From Cherax quadricarinatus (lineage: Eukaryota; Arthropoda; Malacostraca; Decapoda; Parastacidae), in contig NC_091378.1 of assembly GCF_038502225.1 (NCBI RefSeq), positions 11,387,456-11,451,455 of the forward strand: a DNA stretch of 64,000 bases, written 5' to 3'. The number at the start of each line of letters is the position of its first letter. Positions within the stretch are counted from its first letter, which is position 1. Below the pieces are notes generated by a model. That model saw only the letters and a program-made list of their open reading frames with translations, was not told the origin of the DNA and did no database searches. The translations under genes and the position numbers were made by a program. This document shows, in pieces, positions 19,785-31,200 of the stretch.

Positions 19785-20905
19785 TCCTCAAAGTCCTGTG
19801 AAAACTTATCGTTTCAAATCAGTATTGTTTGGTGCAACATCCTCTCCATTCTTACTAGAAGCTACTCTAAATACACATTTGAAGAAATCTGAAAGTCCCT
19901 TCAAAGAAATCTTAAAAGTTTCTATGTGGACAATCTTCAAGGTAGTGTGAATAAAGAGGAGGTTTTGAAATCCTTATACAGAGAAGCTAACAAGGAGATG
20001 AAAGAAGCAAATATGCCTCTAAGGATGTGGAATACAAATTCAAAGCAATTAAGGGAACTTATCAAAGAAGATTTCCCTGAAGCTGAAATTCCTGATTGCA
20101 ACAATATGCTGGGATTTAATTGGAACACACAGGAAGATACTTTGAGTCTCAAAAGGATAAACAATAAATCATGCAGTACACTCACTAAACGTAGTTTACT
20201 GTCAGAGGTAAAATACTTATGCAAGATGCATGGAATCTCAAAATTGGATGGAATGAGAACTTACCTCTAGAAATGAGTCAAGCATGGGATGAAATATCCA
20301 GGGAGTTTAAACAACTTGATCAAATTAAATTTCCCAGACAAATAGGTCAAGAGGGAAACAAGTACACATTACATGTGTTCTGTGATGCGTCAACCAGAGG
20401 TTATGGCGCTGTAGCTTACATGAGTAATACTGAAGGAAGTACACTAATTACTTCAAAGGCCAGGGTAGCACCCTTGAAGGTCAGAACAGTGCCACAATTG
20501 GAACTGACGGCACTCTACGTAGGTACAAAATTAGCTGTCTATCTCAACAAAGTACTTGATCATCTCACTATTGAGAAAACCGTGATCTGGAGTAATAATG
20601 AGGCAGTTCTCCAGTGGTTAAGAAATAATAAGAGTAAGCTGGTCTATGTACAGAACATAGTAGCAGAAATAAAAGAGATGCAGAGAGATTATCTCTTTCT
20701 CCACGTCTTTGCCCAAGAGAATTCAGCTGACATGTTGTCACGTGGTGTCCCACTCAAGAAATTTGTGGATAATAAATTATGGCTCCACGGACCGAACTGG
20801 CTCTCTAATGAAAATAACTGGCCTCAGCAAAAAGCTCACATTATGCCAGAAGAAATAGTTTGCTTGAACACAGCAGAAATAAGTTGTGTAAATACTGCAG
20901 ACACA
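19785..20905 (+). pseudogene. pol: BEL/Pao Pol, second part: RT YVDN box and RNase H, frameshifted
   Basis: The RT box YVDN is encoded near 19921-19935 (FYVDNLQGS) in a different frame from the upstream RT. A frame at 19926-20270 continues to LGFNWNTQEDTLSL, and 20219-20938 carries the rest. That stretch includes HVFCDASTRGYGAVAYM (RNase H first Asp), VPQLELTALYVGTKLA (Glu) and NSADMLSRG (terminal D). At least two frameshifts separate the parts. Host-element sequence ends at about 20900, where the nested LINE begins (RKSDAIIHMLEHIY is LINE sequence). Confidence 0.85.
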
Positions 20906-22470
20906 ACAGAAAGAGTGATGCTATTATACACATGCTAGAACATATATACACTGCAATAGAGAAAAAAGAAGTCCCACTGGGGATCTTCATTGACTTACGT
21001 AAAGCTTTTGATACAGTTGACCATGACTTGCTCCACGTAAAATTGTCACACTATGGTATAAGAGGGCACTCCCTCAACTACCTAAAGTCATACCTCAGCA
21101 ACAGAAGCCAATATGTGTACGCAAATGGGGCAAACTCTTCTGCACAACCAATTACAGTTGGTGTCCCACAGGGAAGTGTCCTTGGCCCTCTTCTCTTTCT
21201 CCTATACATAAATGACCTACCAAATGCTTCTCAATTACTCAAACCCACACTATTTGCTGATGACACAACATACGTCTTCTCCCACCCGAGCCCAGTCACG
21301 CTAGCCAATACTGTAAATACCGAATTACAGAAAATATCTACCTGGATGAGTACTAACAAACTTACACTAAACATTGACAAAACCTACTTCATCCAGTTTG
21401 GTAACAGAGCTACAGATGTCCCTCTTAACATAATGATAAACGGATAACCTATCACAAAGCTAACAGAGGGAAAATTCTTAGGAATCCACCTTGATAATAG
21501 ACTCAAATTTCATACACATATACAACAAATTTCTAAGAAAATTTCCAAGACTGTAGGCATACTATCGAAGATACGGTACTATGCTCCACAGTCAGCCCTC
21601 CTGGCCCTATATCACTCTCTTATTTACCCCTATCTCACCTATGGAATTTGTGCATGGGGCTCAACAACAAGTAACCATCTCAGACCACTAATTACCCAAC
21701 AAAAGGCTGCAGTTAGAATGATAACAAATTCTCACTACAGGCAGCACACTCCACCAATATTCAATACACTCAACCTACTCACCATACAAAACATCCATAC
21801 TTATTACTGCACCTATTACATACATAGAACACTCAACTCTGATATTAACCCTCCCCTCAAACATCTCCTTGCCAACCTCAACAGAACACATGACCATAAC
21901 ACAAGGCACAGATCACTCTTTGATATTCCTCGTGTCCATCTCACGCTATGCAAAAACTCAATGCACATAAAAGGCCCTAAAATCTGGAATTCATTACCTG
22001 TAAATATAAAAGAAACACTACCTGTTTATAAATTCAAGTCTCTTCTCAAAGATCACTTACTCACCCAAAACCAAATAAATACTGAATAACTGAACCTTAT
22101 AAATTGTATATCTTAAATGTTTCTCACAATTATATCACATAAATGTTAAACCTAAAACCCAATCTAACTTTATTATTTTTTAAATACACTACCTAACAGA
22201 ATACTCCATTCTACTGAATTTACAACAATGCATGCAACCATATGACCTGTCTTTGTAATACTCACTTGTGCTTTATAGTAATCAGTTTACATTAATGTTT
22301 TTCACTGATTTCATCATTGCTTAGTTAATCTTAAGTTAATTTTAAGCCAGCCCGTAATGCTATGCATAGTATAAGTGGCTTTGGCATGCTGCTCTTATCT
22401 GTATTTTTTTTTTTTGTACCTCTGTAAGTGTGCTCAAATTATAAATAAATAAATAAATAAATAAATAAAT
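20905..22470 (+). mobile_element. 5'-truncated non-LTR retrotransposon (Jockey/CR1-group LINE) nested in BEL/Pao
   Basis: The frame at 20860-21447 contains LGIFIDLRKAFDTVDHDLL, VGVPQGSVLGPLLFLLYIND and TLFADDTTYVFSHPSP, the RT A, B and C motifs with FADD intact. After one stop codon at 21446-21448 (NIMING*) the tail region continues with GKFLGIHLDNRLKF, LIYPYLTYGICAWGS and, at 21718-22089, RTHDHNTRHRSLFDIP and GPKIWNSLPVNIK. The 3' UTR (22090-22440) ends in about eight AAAT units. The endonuclease and early RT are missing. A target duplication could not be resolved. It splits RNase H from integrase of the host element. Confidence 0.85.
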
Positions 22471-24043
22471 TGATGGATCTAAATACTCATCTTTGGGTAA
22501 ACTCTTAAGAGTTACAGCTCTTGTCTTTAAATTCATTAAAGGAATAAAACCTGATTATGAATATCTTTAACCCATTAAATACTGGGTGAAACTAATACAG
22601 AAAAATGTTTTCTCTACAGAATATAAATTTCTGGAAACACAAGATAAATCCCCAAAGAAACCTGTCATGATTAATTCTTTAGGACTTTATCTCGACTCAG
22701 AAAAGATTATAAGATGTCGATGAAGAATTCATAATTCTTCACTACCTAAGGAAGCCATACATCCAATATTGATCCCCAAGAATCATTGGCTAACAAAACT
22801 GATTGTGCAAAACGCCCACAGTAACGTGTTACATGGTGGGGTAGCTGACACACTTTGTCATATACGACAATCCTACTGGATACCTCAAGGTCGACAAAGT
22901 GTGAAAAACCAAATAAAGGACTGTATTACTTGTCGTCACTACGATATGCGAGTATGTCAGTATCCAGGTCCACCTCCATATCCCTCTGAAAGAGTTTGTC
23001 ATATCACTCCATTTGAGGTGACAGGTGTAGATTACACTGGACCAATAATTTTAACCAAAACAGTTGACAAAGTTCCTATCAAGGTGTACATCTGTTTGTT
23101 CACTTGTGCTACAACTAGAGCAGTACATCTAGAAGTAGCCACTGACATGTCTTCTGAAACCTTTATCAAATTATTCAGAAGGTTTGCAGCCAGAAGGGCA
23201 TGTCCCAGACTGATGATTTCAGATAATGCAACGAACTTTGTTGCTGGTTCTGCTTATATAAGCAAGATCTTTGATCAACCAGAAGTACAACAGATGCTGA
23301 ATCAACGCAGATGTCGTTGGAGATACATTCCTCCTAAATCTCCATGGCACGGCGGATTTTATGAAAGAATGATCGGCATTGTAAAACGTTGTTTAAGGAA
23401 GACTCTTCATCGTCAGAGAATAGACTTAGAAGAATTCCGTACAGTTGTGACTGAAATAGAAAATAGAGTCAACAACAGACCTCTAACTTATGTTACCGAT
23501 GATCTGGACAATTTAGAAGTGTTAAGTCCATCTCATTTACTCCATGGCAGAAGGCTCGAACCTGTTCCTCCCATGAATGATAAAGAAATCATAGAGGATC
23601 CTACTTATTTCGAACCTGAGCAACTCAGACGTAAATTCAAACACCTTAATAAAGTGATTGAACGTTGGGAGAAAATTTGGCGAGAAGACTATCTCACCTC
23701 ATTGAGAGAACACTTCTATGGAGCTGATGTTCCTGAAAATCATAAGTCCTTAAGACCTGGTGACATAGTGATTATTGACAATGATGGTCCGAGGTCCCAA
23801 TGGCCAATTGGAAAAATTGTGACCACATATCCTGATGCAAATGGAATCATCAGGACAGTTGATGTTTTAAGCAAAGGTGTAGTGAATAAGCGGACAATAA
23901 ATAAACTAGTGCCGTTAGAATTACACAGTGTTGAAAACAAAATTAGTGATTCTCCAGAAACCACACAGATTAAAACTGTTCAGAAAAGACAAGCAGCAGT
24001 GGTGCCGAGTGAGAAAATCAAATTAATGTTAAGTGATGAATAG
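22471..24043 (+). pseudogene. pol: BEL/Pao Pol, third part: integrase
   Basis: Upstream of the 424-codon frame at 22769, frame fragments read IDGSKYSSLGKLLRVTALVF, the linker that normally follows RNase H. The integrase has an H2C2-like zinc finger (NAHSNVLHGG..CITCRHYD) and DDE catalytic residues in TGVDYTGPI, MISDNATNF and GGFYERMIG. A C-terminal DUF5641-like domain follows (LRPGDIVIIDNDGPRSQWPI, GKIVTTYPDANGIIR). It inserts element DNA into chromosomes. The integrase frame itself is open to its stop at 24041-24043, but it is cut off from the rest of Pol. Confidence 0.88.
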
Positions 24044-24075
24044 TTCACCTGCAGCGAACCTCTGCCGCCCCCCAA

Positions 24076-25084
24076 TGTGGAGAAATTTTCTCCAGGAGGG
24101 GGTATCAGCCCCCTTCAGCCCCTTTCAGCCCTGAGGGGCCCAGCCCTCTCACAAGGGGCAAATATCTTGTTTACTGCTACAGCGAGTAATTGATCCCAGA
24201 TGCAGTACCAGTATACAACCTGTGGTCAAGCGATCGCCATTCCGTGCAGTCCAGTGTTGCCAAGTGTAGTTTAATAAGAGACAGTCCATCTCTTACCTTA
24301 GGACAATTAAGGAAAATCCTACTCCCACTTTATTATCAAGGTAAAGATAGTGTATATTGTTGTCTATGCATAAGACAGCAACAATCAAACATTCTGCTTT
24401 GCTTCATGGAGGAAGTGGCAAGGAAGTAAAAGTACTAGGTCAGCTTTTCCTTTGTGCTAGGGTAGTAACGGCGTGGGGTGCTGTGGCATCTTCAGATTAC
24501 TTTTGACTCTACTGAGAGTGACACTGACGCCAGGATAACAAACATAGAACGATCTGTGCGTTAGTGTGAACAAAGTGTCTCACAAAACACGATAAACACT
24601 TACAGAGAAGTGTGATCAACTTCTTAGTGATATTGTGTGAACAATTATTGATGAACAGTGTAACAACGAGTGTTGCGATCCAACAGAGTGTAGTGCGACA
24701 TTCTTTAAAGGACACTATTCTTCAATCAACTCAACGAATATCCGGGCGTAATTACGGGTCAGATACATATACCCAGGTAGGTGTTCTAACTCGTGATGTA
24801 CTACTATTGATTGCGCAGTTGAGTATAAAGTCGTGAGTTAGTCACTTATCATAAACCCCGGTGATACGCGGACCTTTGAGTCCACGCACGTAAGTTTGTA
24901 AGCAATCAGTGAATGAAATATGCTGACATAACACCCCCTAGGGGTAAATTATTGTTTACATAATATGATCTATTCCAGCCCATTGAGAGATGATCATGAC
25001 AACAATTCAAGACCTCGTCAGCAGGGGTGGCTGTGTAGACGATTTGCTGTCTTTTATCAGCTAAGTGTTCCCTATAGTAGGACA
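24076..25084 (+). repeat. BEL/Pao 3' LTR
   Basis: Begins TGTGGAGAAATTTTC 33 bp after the integrase stop and matches 15183-16191. Reading the end at GTAGGACA gives a TG..CA LTR followed by ACTGG, the same five bases that precede the 5' LTR. Immediately around this point GTAGGACA and TGTCCTAC form an 8-bp inverted repeat. Scattered substitutions and small indels from the 5' LTR indicate an old insertion. Confidence 0.85.
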
Positions 25085-25255
25085 ACTGGTGTGTCCTACT
25101 ATGATGCTGAAAGGCTCTTGATCAAAAGATCTGCACTTATCTTCCCGTACTTGGGTCTAATTTAAATGCCTCATACTATATAGGCACTGTAAGAACCCCT
25201 ACAGATTTAGCGCTTTATCCTGCTTAAACAATACAAATATGAACGGCATCAGTCT

Positions 25256-28200
25256 TCAGTAGGAGATACCTGGGTGTAGGCTGTGTAGATGATGCCTGAG
25301 TGTATGCTGTGTAGGTGATGCCTGGGTGTATGCTGTGTAGGTGATGCCTGGGTGTACGCTGTGTCGGTGATGCCTGGGTGCACGCTGTGTACATGATGGC
25401 TGGGTGTACGCTGTGTAACTGATGCCTGGGTGTAAGCTGTGTAGGTGATGCCTGGGTGTAAGCTGTGTAGGTGATGCCTGGGTGTAGCTGTGTAGGTGAT
25501 GCTTGGGTGTACGCTGTGTAGGTAATGCCTGGGTGTACGCTGTGTAGATGATGCCTGGGTGTACGCTGTGTAGGTGATACCTGGATGTAGGCTGTGTAGG
25601 TGATGCCTGGTTGTAGGCTGCGTAGGTGTAGCCTGGGTGTAGGCTGTGTAGGTGATGCCTGCGTGTAGGATCTGTAGGTGATGCCTGGGTGTAGGCTGCA
25701 TAGGTGATGATTGGTTGCAGGCTGTGTAGGCGATGCCTGGGTGTAGGCTGTGTAGGTGATACCTGGGTGTAGGCTGTGAAGGTGATGCCTGGATGTTGGC
25801 TGAGTAGGTGATGCCTGGGCGTAGGCTGTGTAGGTGATGCCTGGTTGTAGGCTGTGTAGATGATGTCTGGATGTATGTTGTGTATGTGATGCCTGGGTGT
25901 AGCCAGTGTACGTGATGCCTGGATATAGGCTGTGTGGGTGATGCCTGGGTGTAGGCTGCGTAGGTGACGCCTGGGAGTAGGCTGTGTAGGTGATGCCTGG
26001 TTGTAGGCTGTGAGCTGATGCCTGGATGAAAGTTGTGCAGGTGATGCCTGGGTGTAGGCTGTGTAGGTGATGCCTGGGTGTAAGCTGTGTAGGTGATGCC
26101 TGGGTGTAGGCTGTGTAGGTGATGCCTGGGTGTAGGCTGTGTAGGTGATGCCTGGGTGTAGGCTGTGTAGGTGATGCCTGGGTGTAGGCTGTGTAGGTGA
26201 TGCCTGACTGTAAGCTGTGTAGGTGATGCCAGGGTGTAGGCTGTGTAGGTGATAAATGGGGATAGACTGTGTACGTGATGCCTGCGTGTAAGCTGTGTAG
26301 GTGATGCCTGGGAGCAGGCTGTGTAGGTGAATGGGTGTAGGCTGTGTAGGTGATGCCAGGGTGTAGGCTGTGTAGGTGAATGGGTGTAGGCTGTGTAGGT
26401 GATGCCAGGGTGTAGGCTGTGTAGGTGATTTATAGGAGTAGGCTCTGCAGGTGAATCCGGGGTGTAGGCTCTGTAGGTGATGCCTGAGTGTATGCTGTGT
26501 AGGTGATGCCTGGGTGTAGGTTCTGTAGGTAATGCCTGGGTGTAGGCTGTGTAGGTGATGCCCGGGTGAAGGCTGTGTAGGTGATGCCCGGATGTACGCT
26601 GTGTAGGTGATGCCACGGTGTAGGCTGTGTAGGTGATACCTGGTTGTAGGCTGTGTAGGGGATGAAAGGTTGTAGGCTGTGTAGGTGATGCCTGGGTGTA
26701 GGCTGTGTAGGTGATGCCTGTGTGTAGGCTGTGTAGGTGATGCCCGGGTGTAGGCTGTGTAGGTGATGCCTAGGTGTAAGCTGTGTACATGATGCCTGGG
26801 TGTAGGTTCTGTAGGTGATGCCTGGGTGTAGGCTGTGCAGGTGATACCTGGTTGTAGGCTGTGTAGGGGATGAATGGTTGTAGGCTGTGTAGGTGATGCC
26901 TGGGTGTAGGCTGTGTAGGTGATGCCTGTGTGTAGGCTGTGTAGGTGATGCCTGGGTGTAGCCTGTGTAGGTGATGCCTGGGTGTAGCCTGTGTAGGTGA
27001 TGCCAGGGTGTAGGCTGTGTAGGTGATACCTGGTTGTAGGGTGTGTAGGCGATGCTTGGTTGTAGGCTGTGTAGGTGATGCCTGGGTGTAGGCTGTGTAG
27101 GTGAAGCCTGGGTGAAGGTTGTGTACATGATGCCAGGGTGTAGCCTGTGTAGCTGTTCTGATGAATGGTAGGTGTAGGTGTTGCCTGGGTGTGGGTTGTG
27201 TAGGTGATGCCTGGGTGTAGGTTGTGTAGGTGATGCCTGGTTGTAGGCTGTGTAGGTGATGCCTGGTTGTAGGCAGTGTGGGTGATGCCTGGATGTAGGC
27301 TGAGTGGGGTGGTGGTGTTGCTGGGTGGGCTGGGTGAGTGGGGTGGTGTTGCTGGGTGCGCCGAGCTCTCAGTAGTAGTACCAGTTCCTAGTAGGTGATG
27401 CCTGGGTGTAGGCTACGTAGATGATGCCTGGATGTAGGCTGTGTAGGTAATGCCTGGATGTAAGCTCTGTAGGTGATCCCTGGGTGTAGGCTGTGTAGGT
27501 GTTGTGATGAATAGTAGGTGTAGGTGTTGTCTGGGTGTAGGTTGTGTAGGTGATGACTGGTTGTAGTCTGTGTAGGTCATGCCTGTGTGTAGGCTGTGTA
27601 GGTTATGCGTAGGAGTAGGGTGTGTAGGTGTTGCCTGGGTGTAGGATGTGTAGGTAATGCCTGGGTGTAGGCTGTGTAGGTGATGCCTGAGTGTAGGCTG
27701 TGTAGGTGATGCCTGGGTGTAGGTTGTGTAGGTGATGCCAGGGTGTAGGCTGTGTAGGTGATATCAGGGTGTAGGCTGTGTAGGTGATATCAGGGTGTAG
27801 GCTGTGAAGGTGATGCCTGGATGTAGGCTGTGTAGGTGATGCCTGGGCGTAGGCTGTGTAGGTGATGCCTGGGTGTAGCCAGTGTAGGTGATGCCTGGGT
27901 GTAGGCTGTGTAGGAATTGTGATGAATGGTAGGTGTAGGTGTTGCCTGGGTGTAGGTTGTGTAGGTGATTCCTGGGTGTAGGCTGTGCAGGTCATGCCTG
28001 GTTGTAGGCTGTGTAGATGATGCCAGGATGTATTCTGTGTAGGTGATGCCTGGGTGTAGGCTGTGTAGGTGATGCCTGGCTGTAAGCTGTTTAGGTGATG
28101 CCTGGGTGTAATCTGTGTAGGTGATACACGGGTGTAGGCTGTGTAGGTGGTGGCGGGGTGTAGGCTGTGTAGGTGATGCTAGGGTCTAGGCTGTGTAGGT

Positions 28201-31200
28201 GATGCCTGGATGTAAGCTGTGTAGGTGATGTCTGGGTGTAGGCTGTGTAGATGATGCCAGGGTGTAGGCTGAGTAGGTGATGCCTGGGCGTAGGTTGTGT
28301 AGGTGATGCCTGGTTGTAGGCTGGGTAGATGATGCCTGGATGTAGGCTGCGTAGGTGATGCCTGGGTGTAGCCAGTGTAGGTGATGCCTGGATGTAGGCT
28401 GTGTAGGTGATGCCTGGATATAGGCTGTGTAGGTGATGTTGGGAGTAATGTGTAAGCGATGCCTGGGTGTAGGCCGCGTAGGTGATGCCTGGGTGTAGGC
28501 TGTGTAGGTGATGCATGGATGTAGGCAGTGTAGGTGATCTCTGGATGTAAGCTGTGTAGGTGATGCCTGGGTGTGTGCAGTGTAGGTGATGCCTGGGTGT
28601 AGGCTGTGTAGGTGATGCCAGGGTGTAGGCTGTGTAGGTGATGCCTGGGTGTAGGCTGTGTAGGTGATGCCTTGTTGTAGGCTGTTTAGTTGATGCCAGG
28701 GTTTCATCTGTGTAGGTGATGCCTTGGTGTAATCTGTGTAGGTGATTCCTGGGTGTAGGCTGTCTAGGTGATGCCTGGGTGTAGTCTGTGTTGGGGTTTC
28801 CTGGTTGTAGGCTGTGTAGGTGATGCCTGGGTGTAGTCTGTGTAGGTGATGCCTGGTTGTAGGCTGTGTAGGTGATGCCTGGTTGCAGGCTGTGTTGGTG
28901 ATGCCTCAGTGTAGGCTGTGTAGGTGATGCCTGATTGTAGGCTGTGTAGGTGTTGCCTGGTTTTAGGCTGTGTAGGTGATGCCTGGGTGTAGACTGTGTA
29001 GGTGATGCTTGGTTGTAGGTTGTGTAGGTGATGCCTGGTTGTAGGCTGTGTAGGTGATGCCTGGTTTTAGGCTGTGTAGGTGATGCCTGGTTGTAGACTG
29101 TGTAGGTGATGCCTGGTTGTAGACTGTGTAGGTGATGCTTGGTTGTAGACTGTGTAGGTGATGCTTGGTTGTAGACTGTGTAGGTGATGCTTGGTTGTAG
29201 GTTGTGTAGGTGATGCCTGGTTGTAGGCTGTGTAGGTGATGCTTGGTTGTAGACTGTGTAGGTGATGCTTGGTTGTAGACTGTGTAGGTGATGCTTGGTT
29301 GTAGGTTGTGTAGGTGATGCCTGGTTGTAGGCTGTGTAGGTGATGCCTGGTTTTAGGCTGTGTAGGTGATGCCTGGTTGTAGGTTGTGTAGGTGATGCTT
29401 GGTTGTAGACTGTGTAGGTGATGCCTGGTTGTAGGTTGTGTAGGTGATGCCTGGGTGTAGGCTGTGTAGGTGATGTCTGGGTGTAGGCTGTGTAAGTGAT
29501 GCCTTGTTGTAGGATGTGTAGATAATGCCTTGGTGTAGGCTGTGTAGGTGATGCCTGATTGTAAGCTGTGTAGGTGATGCCTGGGTGTAGGCTGTGTAGA
29601 TGATGCCTGGGAGTAATCTGTCTAGGTGATGCCTGGGTATAGGCTGTGTAGGTGATGCCTGTGTGTAGGCTGTGTATGTGATGCCTGGGTTTAGGCTGTG
29701 TAGGTGATGCATGGGAGTAATCTGTCTAGGTGATGCCTGGGTATAGGCTGTGTAGGTGATGCCTGGGTGTAGGCTCTGTAGGTGATGCCTGTGTGTAGGC
29801 TGTGTATATGATGCCTGGGTTTAGGCTGTGTAGGTGATGCCTGGGTATAGGCTGTGTAGGTGATGCCTGTGTGTAGGCTGTGTATGTGATGCCTGAGTTT
29901 AGGCTGTGTAGGTGATGCCTGGGTATAGGCTGTGTAGGTGATGCCTGTGTGTAGGCTGTGTAGGTGATGCCTGGGTGTAGGCTCTGTAGGTGATGCCTGT
30001 GTTTAGGCTGTGTATGTGATGCCTGGGTTTAGGCTGTGTAGGTAATGCCTTGGTGTAGGCTGTGTAGGTGATGCCTGATTGTAGGCTGTGTAGGTGATGC
30101 CTGGGTGTAGTCTGTGTAGGTGATGCCTGGTTGTAGGCTGTGTAGGTGATGCCTGGTTGCAGGCTGTGTTGGTGTTGCCTCAGTGTAGGCTGTGTAGGTG
30201 ATGCCTGGTTGTAGGCTGTGTAGGTGTTGCCTGGTTTTAGGCTGTGTAGGTGATGCCTGGGTGTAGACTGTGTAGGTGATGCTTGGTTGTAGGTTGTGTA
30301 GGTGATGCCTGGTTGTAGGCTGTGTAGGTGATGCCTGGTTTTAGGCTGTGTAGGTGATGCCTGGTTGTAGACTGTGTAGGTGATGCTTGGTTGTAGACTG
30401 TGTAGGTGATGCTTGGTTGTAGACTGTGTAGGTGATGCCTGGTTGTAGACTGTGTAGGTGATGCCTGGTTGTAGACTGTGTAGGTGATGCTTGGTTGTAG
30501 AATGTGTAGGTGATGCTTGGTTGTAGACTGTGTAGGTGATGCTTGGTTGTAGACTGTGTAGGTGATGCCTGGTTGTAGACTGTGTAGGTGATGCTTGGTT
30601 GTAGACTGTGTAGGTGATGCTTGGTTGTAGACTGTGTAGGTGATGCTTGGTTGTAGACTGTGTAGGTGATGCCTGGTTGTAGACTGTGTAGGTGATGCTT
30701 GGTTGTAGACTGTGTAGGTGATGCTTGGTTGTAGGTTGTGTAGGTGATGCCTGGTTGTAGACTGTGTAGGTGATGCTTGGTTGTAGGTTGTGTAGGTGAT
30801 GCCTGGTTGTAGGCTGTGTAGGTGATGCTTGGTTGTAGACTGTGTAGGTGATGCTTGGTTGTAGACTGTGTAGGTGATGCCTGGTTGTAGGTTGTGTAGG
30901 TGATGCCTGGGTGTAGGCTGTGTAGGTGATGTCTGGGTGTAGGCTGTGTAAGTGATGCCTTGTTGTAGGCTGTGTAGATAATGCCTTGGTGTAGGCTGTG
31001 TAGGTGATGCCTGATTGTAAGCTGTGTATATGATGCCTGGGTGTAGGCTGTGTAGATGATGCCTGGGAGTAATCTGTCTAGGTGATGCCTGGGTATAGGC
31101 TGTGTAGGTGATGCCTGTGTGTAGGCTGTGTATGTGATGCCTGGGTTTAGGCTGTGTAGGTGATGCCTGGGAGTAATCTGTCTAGGTGATGCCTGGGTAT

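Larger units (their letters stand above)
15178..25089 (+). mobile_element. BEL/Pao LTR retrotransposon, degraded, with nested SINE and LINE
   Basis: Two long direct repeats (15183-16191 and 24076-25084) enclose gag, a retropepsin-like protease, RT, RNase H and integrase in BEL/Pao order. The first LTR starts TGTGGAG and the 3' LTR can be read to end in GTAGGACA, with ACTGG at 15178-15182 and 25085-25089 as a candidate 5-bp target duplication. That is a usual size for this superfamily. The ORFs are broken by frameshifts. A SINE (16582-16817) lies in the leader and a truncated LINE (about 20905-22470) lies between RNase H and integrase. No envelope-like ORF is seen. Confidence 0.9.

Noticed and set aside
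25249..26616. 455-codon His/Thr/Pro-rich frame
   Set aside because: It is the minus-strand translation of the 26-bp satellite, which is open because the unit lacks stops on that strand.
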